A model generated the notes under the pieces. It saw only the letters and a list, made by a program, of their open reading frames with translations. It was not told the origin of the DNA and made no database searches. From contig JAUILN010000011.1 of the NCBI GenBank assembly GCA_030432695.1, positions 152,950 to 216,949 of the forward strand: a stretch of 64,000 nt of DNA, written 5' to 3'. The position numbers and the translations under genes were made by a program. Below are positions 16,713 through 25,094 of this stretch, in pieces; position 1 is the stretch's first letter, and each line of letters starts with the position of its first letter. This DNA is from a bacterium. Lineage in GTDB: Bacteria > Planctomycetota > UBA1135 > UBA2386.

Positions 16713-18794
16713 ATGCCGAGCATGAACCGCGCCGCTGTCGCTCTCACCCTCGCTCTCTCGGCCCTACCGGGCCTTCCATCCCAGTCCACACCGACGCCCG
16801 CGACGCGTCTCGCGCCTTCGACGCCGGTGCAGTTCACGCTCGGCCCCGCCGGCTGCGACTGCACCGGCTGTGCTGCGGACCGCGGAGGCGCCGCTCATCC
16901 GTCCGGCGGCTACGTCTTGCTGCCGTACAGTTGGGCGCCGCCGAGCCAGGAGTCGATCCCCTACTACATCAGCACGTCGTTCCGCGGGGCGCTGGTCGAC
17001 CAGAGCTACGACGAAGCGATCGCGGCCATCCATTCGGCGGCGGATCAGTGGACCCAGCAGGGGCGGAGTACTGCGAGGTTGGTCTTCCAGGGGTTCACGG
17101 ACCAGGCCGGCATCGCTCGGGACGGTGTGAACATCGTCAGCTTCGATCCGAATCCCTGCCCTTTCGGATCAGTCTGCGTCGCCGCGGCTTCGATCTGGTA
17201 CGACCCCTCGACGCTCGCGAATCGTGAGTTCGACATCGTGGTCTACGGCCGCAACTCCTATGGCCATTCCATACCCTGGGGGTCCGGCGGCCTGCCGTGG
17301 TTGCCCGGCATTCGTATGGTCATGGCACACGAGTTCGGCCACGTGCTCGGACTCGACCATTACCTCGGCGGCGTGATGCAGCCGAGTATCCTCACAGGGG
17401 TGGCCGATTTCCCCCTCTCGGACGAGGACATCGCCGGAGTCCAGCACCTCTACGGCAGCCCGCTCCTCGGTGTGACGGCCTCCCACGGCAGCTACGCCGC
17501 CGTGTACCTGGGAAGGAACTTCCTGATCCGCTCCGATCCGGGCCACGCCGGGCGCTCGGTGGTGCTCTTGAGCACTCTCAGTGGCACTTCGCCAGGATTC
17601 TCGATCTTCGGCCGATCGATCCCCCTCAACTGGGACCTCTTCACGGGATTCCTGCTCGACACGCCGGCACTCCCGGCGCTGGCCACCCTCCAGCCTCATT
17701 CCCGACTGCCGTTCTCCCAAGCCGACCTCCGCTGGACCGGACTGCCGGTGAGTGTTCCTGGCAGCCTTCGCGGAGGATCGATGCACAGCGTCGCAGTGGT
17801 GCTCGGGCCGAACGGCAGCGGCATCGAATCCGTGAGCTCGCCCATGGAGACCCGCCTCGTCGAAGACTCCGGGCTGTGGTACTTCGGCGGGTTCGGCGTG
17901 GCGCGCGGTTTCGGCACGGCCGGCGTCTACCTTCCCACCCTCGGCTCGGTCGCCATCCACGGCGGCTGGCTCGGCAAGATCCTCGGCCACGGCAATGCGC
18001 TGTCGACCTGGAACAGCACTCCCGCTGGGTGGCGCGTGCAGACGTTCGCCGGCCCCGCGCCACGCGAGTCCCACGCGATGGCCGTCGACCCGCAGCGCAA
18101 CGAAGCGGTGCTGTTCGGCGGCATCGACTCCACGGTGTTCGGTGACACCTGGACACTCGCAGGCACGAGCTGGCAACAACGACAGCCCGCGACCCAGCCC
18201 GGATCCCGCTACGGCCACGCGATGGCCTACGACGCGGCGCGGCAACGGGTCATCCTGTTCGGCGGCTGCCTGGGCATCGGCGGCTTCTCCGACGAGACCT
18301 GGGAATGGGACGGCAACGACTGGGTGGCCCGCAGCCCGGCGAATCGACCGACAGCGCGACGCGGCGCGGTGCTCTGGTTCGACCCGGCGCGCAACACCGT
18401 GATGCTGTTCGGTGGCCGGACCGCTTCGGGAGTCCAGTCGGACACCTGGGAATGGAACGGCAGCAACTGGACGCAGCTCGCGTTGGCGACCACTCCGCCG
18501 GCCCGCGCCGCCGCGATGGCCACCTACGACTCCGCGCGGCAACGCGCGGTCCTCTTCGGCGGCGAGGACGATCCCGGCGGAACGCTGGCCGACACCCGGA
18601 CCTGGGAATGGGACGGAGCGGCCGGAGCCTGGCAGGTCGTCTCGACGACCGGTCCGCGCCCGCGACGCAATGCCGCACTGGTCTTCGATCCGGTGCTCGG
18701 CGTGTCGGTCCTGGCCGGGGGCTGGAACGACCAACACGGCTTCCCGTCCGACACCTGGGCCTGGAACGGCTCGAGCTGGCAACGCTGGCAGTGA
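16713..18794 (+). CDS. secreted matrixin-type metalloprotease fused to Kelch repeats
   Basis: A 693-residue exported protein. ATG 16713 is chosen because GGAGGA (16698-16703) lies 9 bases upstream; ATG 16707 is also possible. After the signal peptide (AAVALTLALSALPGLPSQS) comes an M10-type catalytic domain with the full zinc motif HEFGHVLGLDH (His206 onward) and a Met-turn-like GVMQPS. A central beta domain (about 250-430) follows, then five Kelch-type blades, each with VLFGG-like and TWEWDG-like signatures (VILFGG...ETWEWDGNDW, VMLFGG...DTWEWNGSNW, VLFGG...RTWEWDG). It probably acts outside the cell on protein, the Kelch propeller giving binding specificity. Fusion of matrixin to bacterial Kelch blades is unusual. 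The stop is 68 bases from the end of the convergent PhyH gene. Confidence 0.85.
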   Translation: MPSMNRAAVALTLALSALPGLPSQSTPTPATRLAPSTPVQFTLGPAGCDCTGCAADRGGAAHPSGGYVLLPYSWAPPSQESIPYYISTSFRGALVDQSYDEAIAAIHSAADQWTQQGRSTARLVFQGFTDQAGIARDGVNIVSFDPNPCPFGSVCVAAASIWYDPSTLANREFDIVVYGRNSYGHSIPWGSGGLPWLPGIRMVMAHEFGHVLGLDHYLGGVMQPSILTGVADFPLSDEDIAGVQHLYGSPLLGVTASHGSYAAVYLGRNFLIRSDPGHAGRSVVLLSTLSGTSPGFSIFGRSIPLNWDLFTGFLLDTPALPALATLQPHSRLPFSQADLRWTGLPVSVPGSLRGGSMHSVAVVLGPNGSGIESVSSPMETRLVEDSGLWYFGGFGVARGFGTAGVYLPTLGSVAIHGGWLGKILGHGNALSTWNSTPAGWRVQTFAGPAPRESHAMAVDPQRNEAVLFGGIDSTVFGDTWTLAGTSWQQRQPATQPGSRYGHAMAYDAARQRVILFGGCLGIGGFSDETWEWDGNDWVARSPANRPTARRGAVLWFDPARNTVMLFGGRTASGVQSDTWEWNGSNWTQLALATTPPARAAAMATYDSARQRAVLFGGEDDPGGTLADTRTWEWDGAAGAWQVVSTTGPRPRRNAALVFDPVLGVSVLAGGWNDQHGFPSDTWAWNGSSWQRWQ

Positions 18795-18800
18795 GCTCGT

Positions 18801-18874
18801 GAGACGCGGAGTGCCCAGACACCCGGGGCCAGACACGCAATGCCCGGCACACCCGGTACGAATCACCGCGTCTC
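18801..18874. repeat. hairpin-forming repeat between convergent genes, degenerate GGTGCC/GGCACC family
   Basis: Outer arms gagacgcgg (18801-18809) and ccgcgtctc (18866-18874) are perfectly complementary. Inside are near-repeats gtgcccagacacccgg and atgcccggcacacccgg. It spans the gap between the convergent protease and PhyH genes and enters the last 12 bases of PhyH, so it may act as a two-way terminator. The core resembles the cleaner palindromes at 22739 and 26370. Confidence 0.45.
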
Positions 18875-19690
18875 GCCGTCGATCCCCACGCCGTCGAGCA
18901 CGTCCTTCTCGTCGTTGTGGCTGTGGGTGAAGCCCAGCTCGCGCTCGGTGGCCACCGTGTCGACGCTGCGGAAGGCGATGATGTAGGCGCGGCGCCAGCG
19001 GTTCGAGGTGTTGGGGCCCGAGCCGTGGACCACGCGCTCGTCGTGGACGGTCACGTCGCCGCGGGCGATCTCCGCACAGTGCACGGTGTCGACCGACTCG
19101 TCGACCACGGTGCCCAGCGCGTGCGACTCCTCGCGGGTCCGGCCCACCGGCTGGTGCGGACGCAGCTTCGGCTCCTTCTGCGAGCCGGGCACGAAGCGCA
19201 TGCAGCCGTTGCCGACATCGGAGTCGTCGAAGGCACACCAGATCGTCGCGGTGCGGGTGTCGGGGGTGTCCGGCCAGTAGGCCATGTCCTGGTGCCAGGC
19301 GAACACGGCGTCCTCCTTGCCGGGCCGCTTCGCCAGGAGCTGGTCGTAGTCGAGGATCAGGCCCGCGCCCTGCAGCTGCTCGGCGATCGACGCCGCGCGC
19401 CGCTCGAGGATGTTGCCCTGCCATGCGGCGTGGTACTTCCGCGGCAGCATCACGTTGATGATCGAGAACTCCTCGGGCTTGCGGCCGTAGCCGCCGGCCA
19501 TGTCGCAGTAGTCCTTGCCCGGCACCTCGATCTCGCGGTTCACCAGCCGGTCGTAGTCGACCTCCAGCTCCTTGACCTCGTCTTCGGAGAGAACGCCCCG
19601 CAGGTGCACGTAGCCATCGCGGCGGAAGGCCTCGATGTCCGTGGGCTGAACGACGTAACGATCACCCTGGCGACGCTGGCTCGGATCCAT
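18863..19690 (-). CDS. phytanoyl-CoA dioxygenase (PhyH) family protein
   Basis: A Fe(II)/2-oxoglutarate-dependent dioxygenase of the PhyH superfamily, about 275 residues. Metal-binding residues are visible as His-x-Asp in WHQDMAYWPD and a distal His in VVHGSGPN, with the 2-oxoglutarate-binding Arg plausibly in NRWRRAYIIAF. The family hydroxylates small organic substrates (acyl-CoA, ectoine, secondary metabolites); the substrate here is unknown. Start: ATG 19699 is in frame but falls inside a TAACAT -10-like element (19703-19698), so ATG 19690, 7 bases downstream of it, is preferred. Cytoplasmic, apparently monocistronic; convergent with the protease gene. Confidence 0.85.
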   Translation of the reverse strand: MDPSQRRQGDRYVVQPTDIEAFRRDGYVHLRGVLSEDEVKELEVDYDRLVNREIEVPGKDYCDMAGGYGRKPEEFSIINVMLPRKYHAAWQGNILERRAASIAEQLQGAGLILDYDQLLAKRPGKEDAVFAWHQDMAYWPDTPDTRTATIWCAFDDSDVGNGCMRFVPGSQKEPKLRPHQPVGRTREESHALGTVVDESVDTVHCAEIARGDVTVHDERVVHGSGPNTSNRWRRAYIIAFRSVDTVATERELGFTHSHNDEKDVLDGVGIDGETR

Positions 19691-19697
19691 GCCACGC

Positions 19698-19703
19698 ATG
19701 TTA
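19698..19703 (-). promoter_or_regulatory. possible -10 element TAACAT of the PhyH gene
   Basis: On the minus strand TAACAT lies 7 bases before ATG 19690, with TTGATC 15 bases further upstream as a -35 candidate. It decides between the two start codons and implies a leaderless message. Confidence 0.3.
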
Positions 19704-19720
19704 GCCGTCGCCTACCCGGA

Positions 19721-20833
19721 TCAATCCAAGCGCTTCTTGAAGCGGAAGATCGCCAGCGCCATCGCGACCACGAAGAAGCCCCCGAGATAGCCCAGATCCC
19801 CCGCCAGCCCGGCGAGCGCCGCGTCGCGCAGGACCACCGCCCGGACGATCCGCATGAAGTGCGTCATCGGCAGCACCTCCGCCAGATGCTGCGCAAGCTC
19901 CGGCATGCCCTGGTACGGGAACATGAATCCGGACAGCAGGATCGAAGGCAGGAACAGGAAGATGAACAGCTGGATCGCGCCCATCTGGGTCCGCGCGATC
20001 GTCGACAGCAGGAGCCCCAGTGCCAGGTTCGCGAAGATGAACACCAGGCAGCAGCCGACCAGGAGCAGCCAGCTCCCCGCCACCGGCACCTGGAACAGCA
20101 TCCAGCCGAGCCACAGGATGATCGACATCTGCAGCAGCCCGATCAGCACGTAGGGCACCAGCTTGCCCGCCATCAGCTCGACCGTCTGCACGGGAGTCGC
20201 GATCAGCAGCTCCATGTTGCCCCGCTCGCGCTCCCGGACGATCGCCACGGCGGTGAACATCACCATGGTCATCGTCAGGATCAGGCCCAGCAGACCCGGG
20301 ATGGTATTGAGCTCGGAGCGCTGCGAGGGGTTGTAGAGCAGGGTCACCGCGAGGTTGCCGGGATCGCGGACCATGGGCACCACGTCGCCGGGCACGAACG
20401 GAAAGTGGCCGAGGCTCTTCAGGGCACTGGCCAGCACCGTGTCCGAACCGTCGACGAGCAGCTGCGCGATCGGCTGGCCGTTCGCCGCGTAGTAGCGATG
20501 CTCGCAGTCGTGCGGGATGAACAGTCCGGCGCTGACCTCGCCATTGCGGACCATCTCCTCGAGGCGGCTCGGGTCGCTCACCTGCCGGTCGATGCGCACC
20601 ACCTGCGAGGCCTGCACGTCCTGGGCGAGCTGCCGCGAGAACGACGACGCCGCGTGGTCGCAGACCGCGATCGGGATATGACGGATCTTGGTGTTGATCG
20701 AGTAGCCGAACATCAGCAACTGCATCAGCGGGATCATCACGACCATCGCGAAGGTCAGACGGTCCCGGCGCAGCTGCATCACCTCCTTGACGCAGACCGC
20801 GGCGACGCGCGCAGGCGACAGGCGACGGGTCAT
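19721..20833 (-). CDS. ABC-2 type transporter permease
   Basis: A 370-residue inner-membrane permease of the ABC-2 (YbhR/YhhJ-like) type. There is an N-terminal helix (LTFAMVVMIPLMQLLMFGY), a large extracytoplasmic loop (residues about 45-170), then five hydrophobic helices including LLGLILTMTMVMFTAVAIVR, the conserved RERERGNMELLIATPVQTVE cytoplasmic segment, and ILLSGFMFPYQGMPELAQHL before the final helices. The start ATG 20833 overlaps the ATPase stop by 4 bases (ATGA), indicating translational coupling. It is the last gene of an adaptor-ATPase-permease operon. The likely role is export of a lipophilic compound or drug; substrate unknown. Confidence 0.9.
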   Translation of the reverse strand: MTRRLSPARVAAVCVKEVMQLRRDRLTFAMVVMIPLMQLLMFGYSINTKIRHIPIAVCDHAASSFSRQLAQDVQASQVVRIDRQVSDPSRLEEMVRNGEVSAGLFIPHDCEHRYYAANGQPIAQLLVDGSDTVLASALKSLGHFPFVPGDVVPMVRDPGNLAVTLLYNPSQRSELNTIPGLLGLILTMTMVMFTAVAIVRERERGNMELLIATPVQTVELMAGKLVPYVLIGLLQMSIILWLGWMLFQVPVAGSWLLLVGCCLVFIFANLALGLLLSTIARTQMGAIQLFIFLFLPSILLSGFMFPYQGMPELAQHLAEVLPMTHFMRIVRAVVLRDAALAGLAGDLGYLGGFFVVAMALAIFRFKKRLD

Positions 20834-21774
20834 TCGGCGCGCGCCTCCTGGCGGGTGTTCAGCACGAATACATCCTCGATCGACGGCTCGACCTCGTCGA
20901 CGGCGGTGACCGCGTCGCCGAGCCCGCGGATCTGCTGCTCCACGCCGGACGCACCCGCGGCGACGAGCACGCGGAGCCGTGTCGCCACCTGGTTGATCTG
21001 CAGCACGCCGTCGAAGGCGGCGATCCGTGGCACCAGCGCGGTGACGTCCCGCCCCTCGACCCGCAGCACCTTCGGCTCGAACGAGTCCTTCAGGTCGGCC
21101 ACCGTGCCGTCCGCGACCACCCGGCCGCGGTTCATCACCGTCAGATGGTGACAGCGCTCGGCCTCGTCCATCAGATGGGTCGAGAGCAGCAGCGTCTTGC
21201 CCTGGTGCGCGAGCTGGAAGAAGTGCTCCCACATCTCGCCGCGCGTGTTCGGGTCGACCTCGGAGGTCGGCTCGTCGAGGATCAGCAGCTCGGGGTCGGT
21301 GAGCACCGCGGCCGCCAACGCGATGCGTCGCTTCTGCCCGCCGGACATCGGCCCGACCCGCATGTCGATCAGGTCCTCGAGACGGAACTGCTCGACCACC
21401 TCGCCGATCCGCTCGCGCCGCGCCCGCCGCCCGAAGCCGTGGATCCGGCACAGGAAGGTCAGGTTCTCGGCGATGCTGAGGTCTTCGTACAGCGAGAACC
21501 GCTGGGTCATGTAGCCCACCCGCCGCCGCACCTCCTCGACGCCGCGCGGCAGGCTGTGGCCGAGCACCTGCACGGTCCCCGCGCTCGGCTCCATCAGCCC
21601 GCACATCATCCGGATCGCGGTGGTCTTGCCCGAGCCGTTGGGCCCGAGGAAGCCGTGCACCGAGCCGCGGCGGATCCGCATGTCGATGCCGTCCACCGCA
21701 GTGAACGACCCGAAGCGGCGGGTCAGGCCCGCGACCTCGATGACGACCACCGGGCCGTCGCCGGACTCATCCAC
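20830..21774 (-). CDS. ABC transporter ATP-binding protein (YbhF-like)
   Basis: A 314-residue ATPase with Walker A GPNGSGKTT, Q-loop YMTQRFSLYEDLS, signature MSGGQKRR, Walker B LLILDEPTSEVDP and switch His in LSTHLMDEAERC. The C-terminal 80 residues (DSFEPKVLRVEGRD to the end) are an accessory domain typical of ABC-2 efflux ATPases. It is the middle gene of the operon, overlapping the adaptor by 8 bases and the permease by 4. It powers the permease encoded at 19721-20833. Cytoplasmic face of the inner membrane. Confidence 0.93.
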   Translation of the reverse strand: MDESGDGPVVVIEVAGLTRRFGSFTAVDGIDMRIRRGSVHGFLGPNGSGKTTAIRMMCGLMEPSAGTVQVLGHSLPRGVEEVRRRVGYMTQRFSLYEDLSIAENLTFLCRIHGFGRRARRERIGEVVEQFRLEDLIDMRVGPMSGGQKRRIALAAAVLTDPELLILDEPTSEVDPNTRGEMWEHFFQLAHQGKTLLLSTHLMDEAERCHHLTVMNRGRVVADGTVADLKDSFEPKVLRVEGRDVTALVPRIAAFDGVLQINQVATRLRVLVAAGASGVEQQIRGLGDAVTAVDEVEPSIEDVFVLNTRQEARAE

Positions 21775-22720
21775 GGATCAGCCCCATGCGGAGCGGCAGG
21801 CCGAGCGGCAGCGACGCGGCATCGGCGCCCAGATCGACCATCGTCACGTAGGTCAGCCGCTGGCGGTCCTGCTCGGAGAGGGTGTAGTACGGCGTGAACG
21901 ACGGTTCGGTCTCGATCGAGCGGATCCGCCCCAGGAACGGCTCGGCACGGCCGTCGACGAACACCTGGACCTGGTCGCCCGCCGTGACCTCGGCCCGCAT
22001 CGGCTCGGGCAGGTAGACCCGGGCCCACGGTGCATCGCCGGCCAGCACGGTGGTCAGCACCGCGCCGACCGGCGGCTCGTCACCGAGCTTGAACGGCAGC
22101 GCATCCACCAGTCCGGCCCGCTCGGCGCGGACCGTGTGCTTGTCGAGCCAGGTCTCCGCCAACCGCAACTCCGCCTCCGCGGCGGCGAGGCGGGCCCGCG
22201 CCTGTGCGACCTCCTCCTCGCGGTAGCCGCTCCTCAGGAGATCGAGCTGCTCCCGCGCCGCGTCCTCACGCGCCCGGGCCTGCGCCAACTGGTTGGTGCT
22301 GTCCTCGATGCTCTCGCCGCTGACGATGTCCTCGCTGCCGAGATCGGTCTGCCGCTTCAGCCGGGCTTCCCAGGTCTTGCGGTTCTGCGCCGCCGCCTCC
22401 AGCTCCGCGGCCGCCGACTGGATGTCCTCCTCGCGATAGCCGGCCTCGAGTTGACGCAGCGACCAGCGGGCCGCCTCGACGTCGGCACGTGCACGGGCCA
22501 CGGTCTCCTGCTGCAAGCGCGGGTTGATCCGGACCAGCGGCTGTCCCGCCTCGACCCGATCACCCTCCTTCACCAGGATCTCGAGGATCGGCTCGGAGAC
22601 CACCGCGCGGCCTTCGACGCGGTCCCATTCCAACGTGCCGAGGGCCTGGAGTTCGGATTCCGCGCAGGAGGCCAGGAGCACCAGAGGTAGGAGCGCGAGC
22701 TTCGTTCGTCGGCGGGTCAT
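21767..22720 (-). CDS. HlyD-family periplasmic adaptor lipoprotein
   Basis: A 317-residue membrane-fusion (adaptor) protein. ATG 22720 gives a lipoprotein signal (RRRTKLALLPLVLLASCAE) with lipobox LASC. A biotinyl-lipoyl-like half (PILEILVKEGDRVEAGQPLV) precedes a long alpha-helical hairpin (residues about 70-200, rich in ARARA/AELEAA heptads, with the near-repeat GYREEDIQSA/GYREEEVAQA). The second lipoyl half and beta-barrel follow (TVRAERAGLVDALPFKLGDE, VQVFVDGRAEPFLGRI). It should link the ABC-2 permease to an outer-membrane channel, but no TolC-like gene is in the window. First gene of the three-gene operon. Confidence 0.9.
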   Translation of the reverse strand: MTRRRTKLALLPLVLLASCAESELQALGTLEWDRVEGRAVVSEPILEILVKEGDRVEAGQPLVRINPRLQQETVARARADVEAARWSLRQLEAGYREEDIQSAAAELEAAAQNRKTWEARLKRQTDLGSEDIVSGESIEDSTNQLAQARAREDAAREQLDLLRSGYREEEVAQARARLAAAEAELRLAETWLDKHTVRAERAGLVDALPFKLGDEPPVGAVLTTVLAGDAPWARVYLPEPMRAEVTAGDQVQVFVDGRAEPFLGRIRSIETEPSFTPYYTLSEQDRQRLTYVTMVDLGADAASLPLGLPLRMGLIRG

Positions 22721-22738
22721 GTCGATGCGTCTTCCTGG

Positions 22739-22779
22739 CCTTCTTTCTACTTGGTGCCTGGCCCCGAGTGGAAAGAAGG
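22739..22779. repeat. 20-bp-arm palindrome with GGTGCC core in a divergent intergenic region
   Basis: Left arm 22739-22758 (ccttctttctacttggtgcc) and right arm 22760-22779 pair at 17 of 20 positions around a single-base loop (22759). The core ggtgcc-t-ggccc matches the palindrome at 26370-26400. It lies between the divergent adaptor gene and the SUI1 gene, where a terminator is not expected. Confidence 0.7.
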
Positions 22780-22803
22780 ACGGCATCGGCGACGATCCCC
22801 GCC

Positions 22804-23127
22804 ATGTCAGCAGGACGCATCGTCTGGGACGACGACTTCGGAGGCCGGCCACCGCAGCGCAAGAAGTCGAAGCCGCTGCCGGAGAGCGACGGGTTCGTGC
22901 GGATCCGGCGCGAGACGGGGAGTCGGGGTGGCAAGACCGTGACGACGATCCGTGGGATCCCGCTGCGCGATGACCAGCTCCAGGCACTCGCCAAGGAGCT
23001 GAAGAAGAAGTGCGGCGTCGGCGGATCGGCCAAGGACGGAGTGATCGAGATCCAGGGCGACAAGCGCGACCAGGTCGAGGCCTTCCTGATCGGCAAGGGC
23101 TACAAGGTGAAGAGGGCGGGCGGATGA
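22804..23127 (+). CDS. SUI1/eIF1-family translation factor (YciH-like)
   Basis: A 107-residue protein from ATG 22804. It has a flexible basic N-terminus (PPQRKKSKPL) followed by the SUI1 fold: FVRIRRETGSRGGKTVTTIR, then GIPL, LQALAKELKKKCGVGGSAKD, and GVIEIQGDKRDQVEAFLIGK with a final GYKVKRAGG. Length and motifs are those of bacterial YciH-type proteins, which affect start-site selection on the 30S ribosome. Its stop overlaps the start of the following secreted protein as ATGA, so the two are translationally coupled although their roles seem unrelated. Confidence 0.92.
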   Translation: MSAGRIVWDDDFGGRPPQRKKSKPLPESDGFVRIRRETGSRGGKTVTTIRGIPLRDDQLQALAKELKKKCGVGGSAKDGVIEIQGDKRDQVEAFLIGKGYKVKRAGG

Positions 23128-25040
23128 GGGTGCTTGCAATGGCCGCGGTGCTCGCGGCGGGTGTCGTCGCCCAGGACGCGACCCTGCCCCACCCGTCCGA
23201 CACGGCGATCAGCATGCACGCCGATCCGCGGCTCGACGCCGACGCGTTCACGATCGCGGTGGAGGTCCGGCTACGAAGCCCACGCGAGCCGCAGGTGTTC
23301 GCGTCGCGCGGCGCGCGTGGCGAACTGTTCACGCTCTACCTCTACAAGGGCCAGGTGCGGATGTTGGTGGCGCACGATGCGCCCGAGTACACCCACGTGC
23401 GGGTGAGCCCGCCCGAGCTCGACCGGTGGACCACGCTGGTCGGCGCCTACGACGGAGAGCAGCTCCGGATCTGGTCGGACCAGGGAACCGCCTCCACGCG
23501 GGTGCCCGGACGGCTGGCACATGGCGAAGCAGGCCTGTGGATCGGCGGCCGGGAGAACGGCGCCGACCGCGTCACGGGCGCCATCCGCCGGGCGCGCTTC
23601 TGGGATCGGATGCTGACTGCTGAGGAAGCCACGCAAGTCCGGCAGGGCGAGGACGTCGCCCCCGACCACCTCGTCCTCGACATCTACCCCGAACCCGCCA
23701 AGCCCCCCGTCCCGGTCGACCTCCCCACCGCCGACGGCTACCGCGGCATCTGGTACTCCAACCAGCCGACCGGCGACGACCTCGCCTTCAAGTACTCCGG
23801 CGGCTTCGGCACCTACCCCCAGCAGCACGTCCCGATCGCGATCCACGACCCGGCCGCCAACAAGACCTGGTTCGCGTTCGGAGCACGCGGCGTGGACGGC
23901 TCGCTCGAGCACCAGATCGCCTGCCTCGACCACGCGACCTTCACCGTCACGGCACCGCGCATCCTGCTCGACAAGGAGACCACCGACGCGCACGACAACC
24001 CGACGCTGGCCCTCGATCCGCAGGGCCACCTGCTGGTGTTCTCCAACAGCCACGGCACCGGCCGCCCGTCGTTCGTGCACCGCAGCGCGGCACCCCACGA
24101 CCACACCAGCTTCGTCCGCACCTGGACGACCAACTTCAGCTACGGCCAGCCCTGGTGGATGGATGGTGAGGCCGGCGAACTGGTGTTCCTGCACACGCTC
24201 TACCAGGACGGTCGGCGGATGCTCCACATCACGCGCGGCAACGGCGCCGACGAAGCGTGGTCTGCGCCGCGGCCGCTGGCACGCATGGAACGCGGCCACT
24301 ACCAGGTGAGCTGGAGCGATGGCAACGAGCGCCTCGCCACCGCCTTCAACCGCCATCCCGACGACGGTGGCCTGAATGCTCGCACCGACCTGCACTACAT
24401 CGAGTCGGTGAGCGTCGGCCGCGACTGGCGGACCGCGGCCGGCGAGAGGGTCGATCTCCCCTTGACCGATCCGAAGGGCCCGAGCCTCGTCCACGCCTTC
24501 AGCGAAGAAGATCGTCTCGTCTACCTGAAGGACCTCGCCTTCGACTCCGACGGCCGGCCGGTGATCCTGTTCGTCACCTCGTCGGGCTGGCAGCCGGGGC
24601 CGCAGCCGACCCCGCGCCGCTTCCTCACCGCGCGCTTCGACGGCGAGCGATGGCAGATCCGGGCCGGCCCCGAGGTCGATCACAACTACGACCACGGCTC
24701 GCTGCTCGTCGACGCCGACGGCGGCTGGCGGCTGATCGCGCCGACCGGCCCCGGCCCGCAGCCCTGGCTCACCGGTGGCGAGGTCGAGGTCTGGCACAGC
24801 GGCGACCGCGGCGGGGCGTGGGAGAAGGTCCGCTCGCTGACGCCGGCCCCAGACCGCCATCACACGTATGTCCGCAAGGTCGTGGACGCGCATCCCGACT
24901 GCGAGGTGGTCTGGGCCGATGGCGACCCCCTGCGGCCGAGCGACAGCCGCTTCTGGTTCGCGACCCGGGACGGGCGCGTCTTCGGGTTTCCGGCTCGGAT
25001 CGGGACGGAGGCCGTGCGACCCACCCCCCTTCTGCACTGA
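23124..25040 (+). CDS. secreted LamG-like plus BNR-repeat protein
   Basis: A 638-residue exported protein starting at ATG 23124 with signal peptide (RVLAMAAVLAAGVVAQD). Residues about 25-195 form a concanavalin-like/LamG domain (FTIAVEVRLRS, LFTLYLYKGQVRMLV, ITRAR-like RARFWDRMLTAEEATQVRQG). The remainder resembles the BNR_4 family of five-bladed propellers (GYRGIWYSNQPTGDDLAFKY, HDNPTLALDPQGHLLVFSNS, GHYQVSWSDGNERLATAFNR, NYDHGSLLVDADGGWRLIAP). This family is common beside carbohydrate-active enzymes and polysaccharide lyases; catalytic activity is uncertain. It is translationally coupled to the SUI1 gene. Confidence 0.75.
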   Translation: MRVLAMAAVLAAGVVAQDATLPHPSDTAISMHADPRLDADAFTIAVEVRLRSPREPQVFASRGARGELFTLYLYKGQVRMLVAHDAPEYTHVRVSPPELDRWTTLVGAYDGEQLRIWSDQGTASTRVPGRLAHGEAGLWIGGRENGADRVTGAIRRARFWDRMLTAEEATQVRQGEDVAPDHLVLDIYPEPAKPPVPVDLPTADGYRGIWYSNQPTGDDLAFKYSGGFGTYPQQHVPIAIHDPAANKTWFAFGARGVDGSLEHQIACLDHATFTVTAPRILLDKETTDAHDNPTLALDPQGHLLVFSNSHGTGRPSFVHRSAAPHDHTSFVRTWTTNFSYGQPWWMDGEAGELVFLHTLYQDGRRMLHITRGNGADEAWSAPRPLARMERGHYQVSWSDGNERLATAFNRHPDDGGLNARTDLHYIESVSVGRDWRTAAGERVDLPLTDPKGPSLVHAFSEEDRLVYLKDLAFDSDGRPVILFVTSSGWQPGPQPTPRRFLTARFDGERWQIRAGPEVDHNYDHGSLLVDADGGWRLIAPTGPGPQPWLTGGEVEVWHSGDRGGAWEKVRSLTPAPDRHHTYVRKVVDAHPDCEVVWADGDPLRPSDSRFWFATRDGRVFGFPARIGTEAVRPTPLLH

Positions 25041-25094
25041 GACCTGCAATCATGGGGGAGACTTCAGCCCCCCTTCCCTCTGCCGTTCTCGCCG

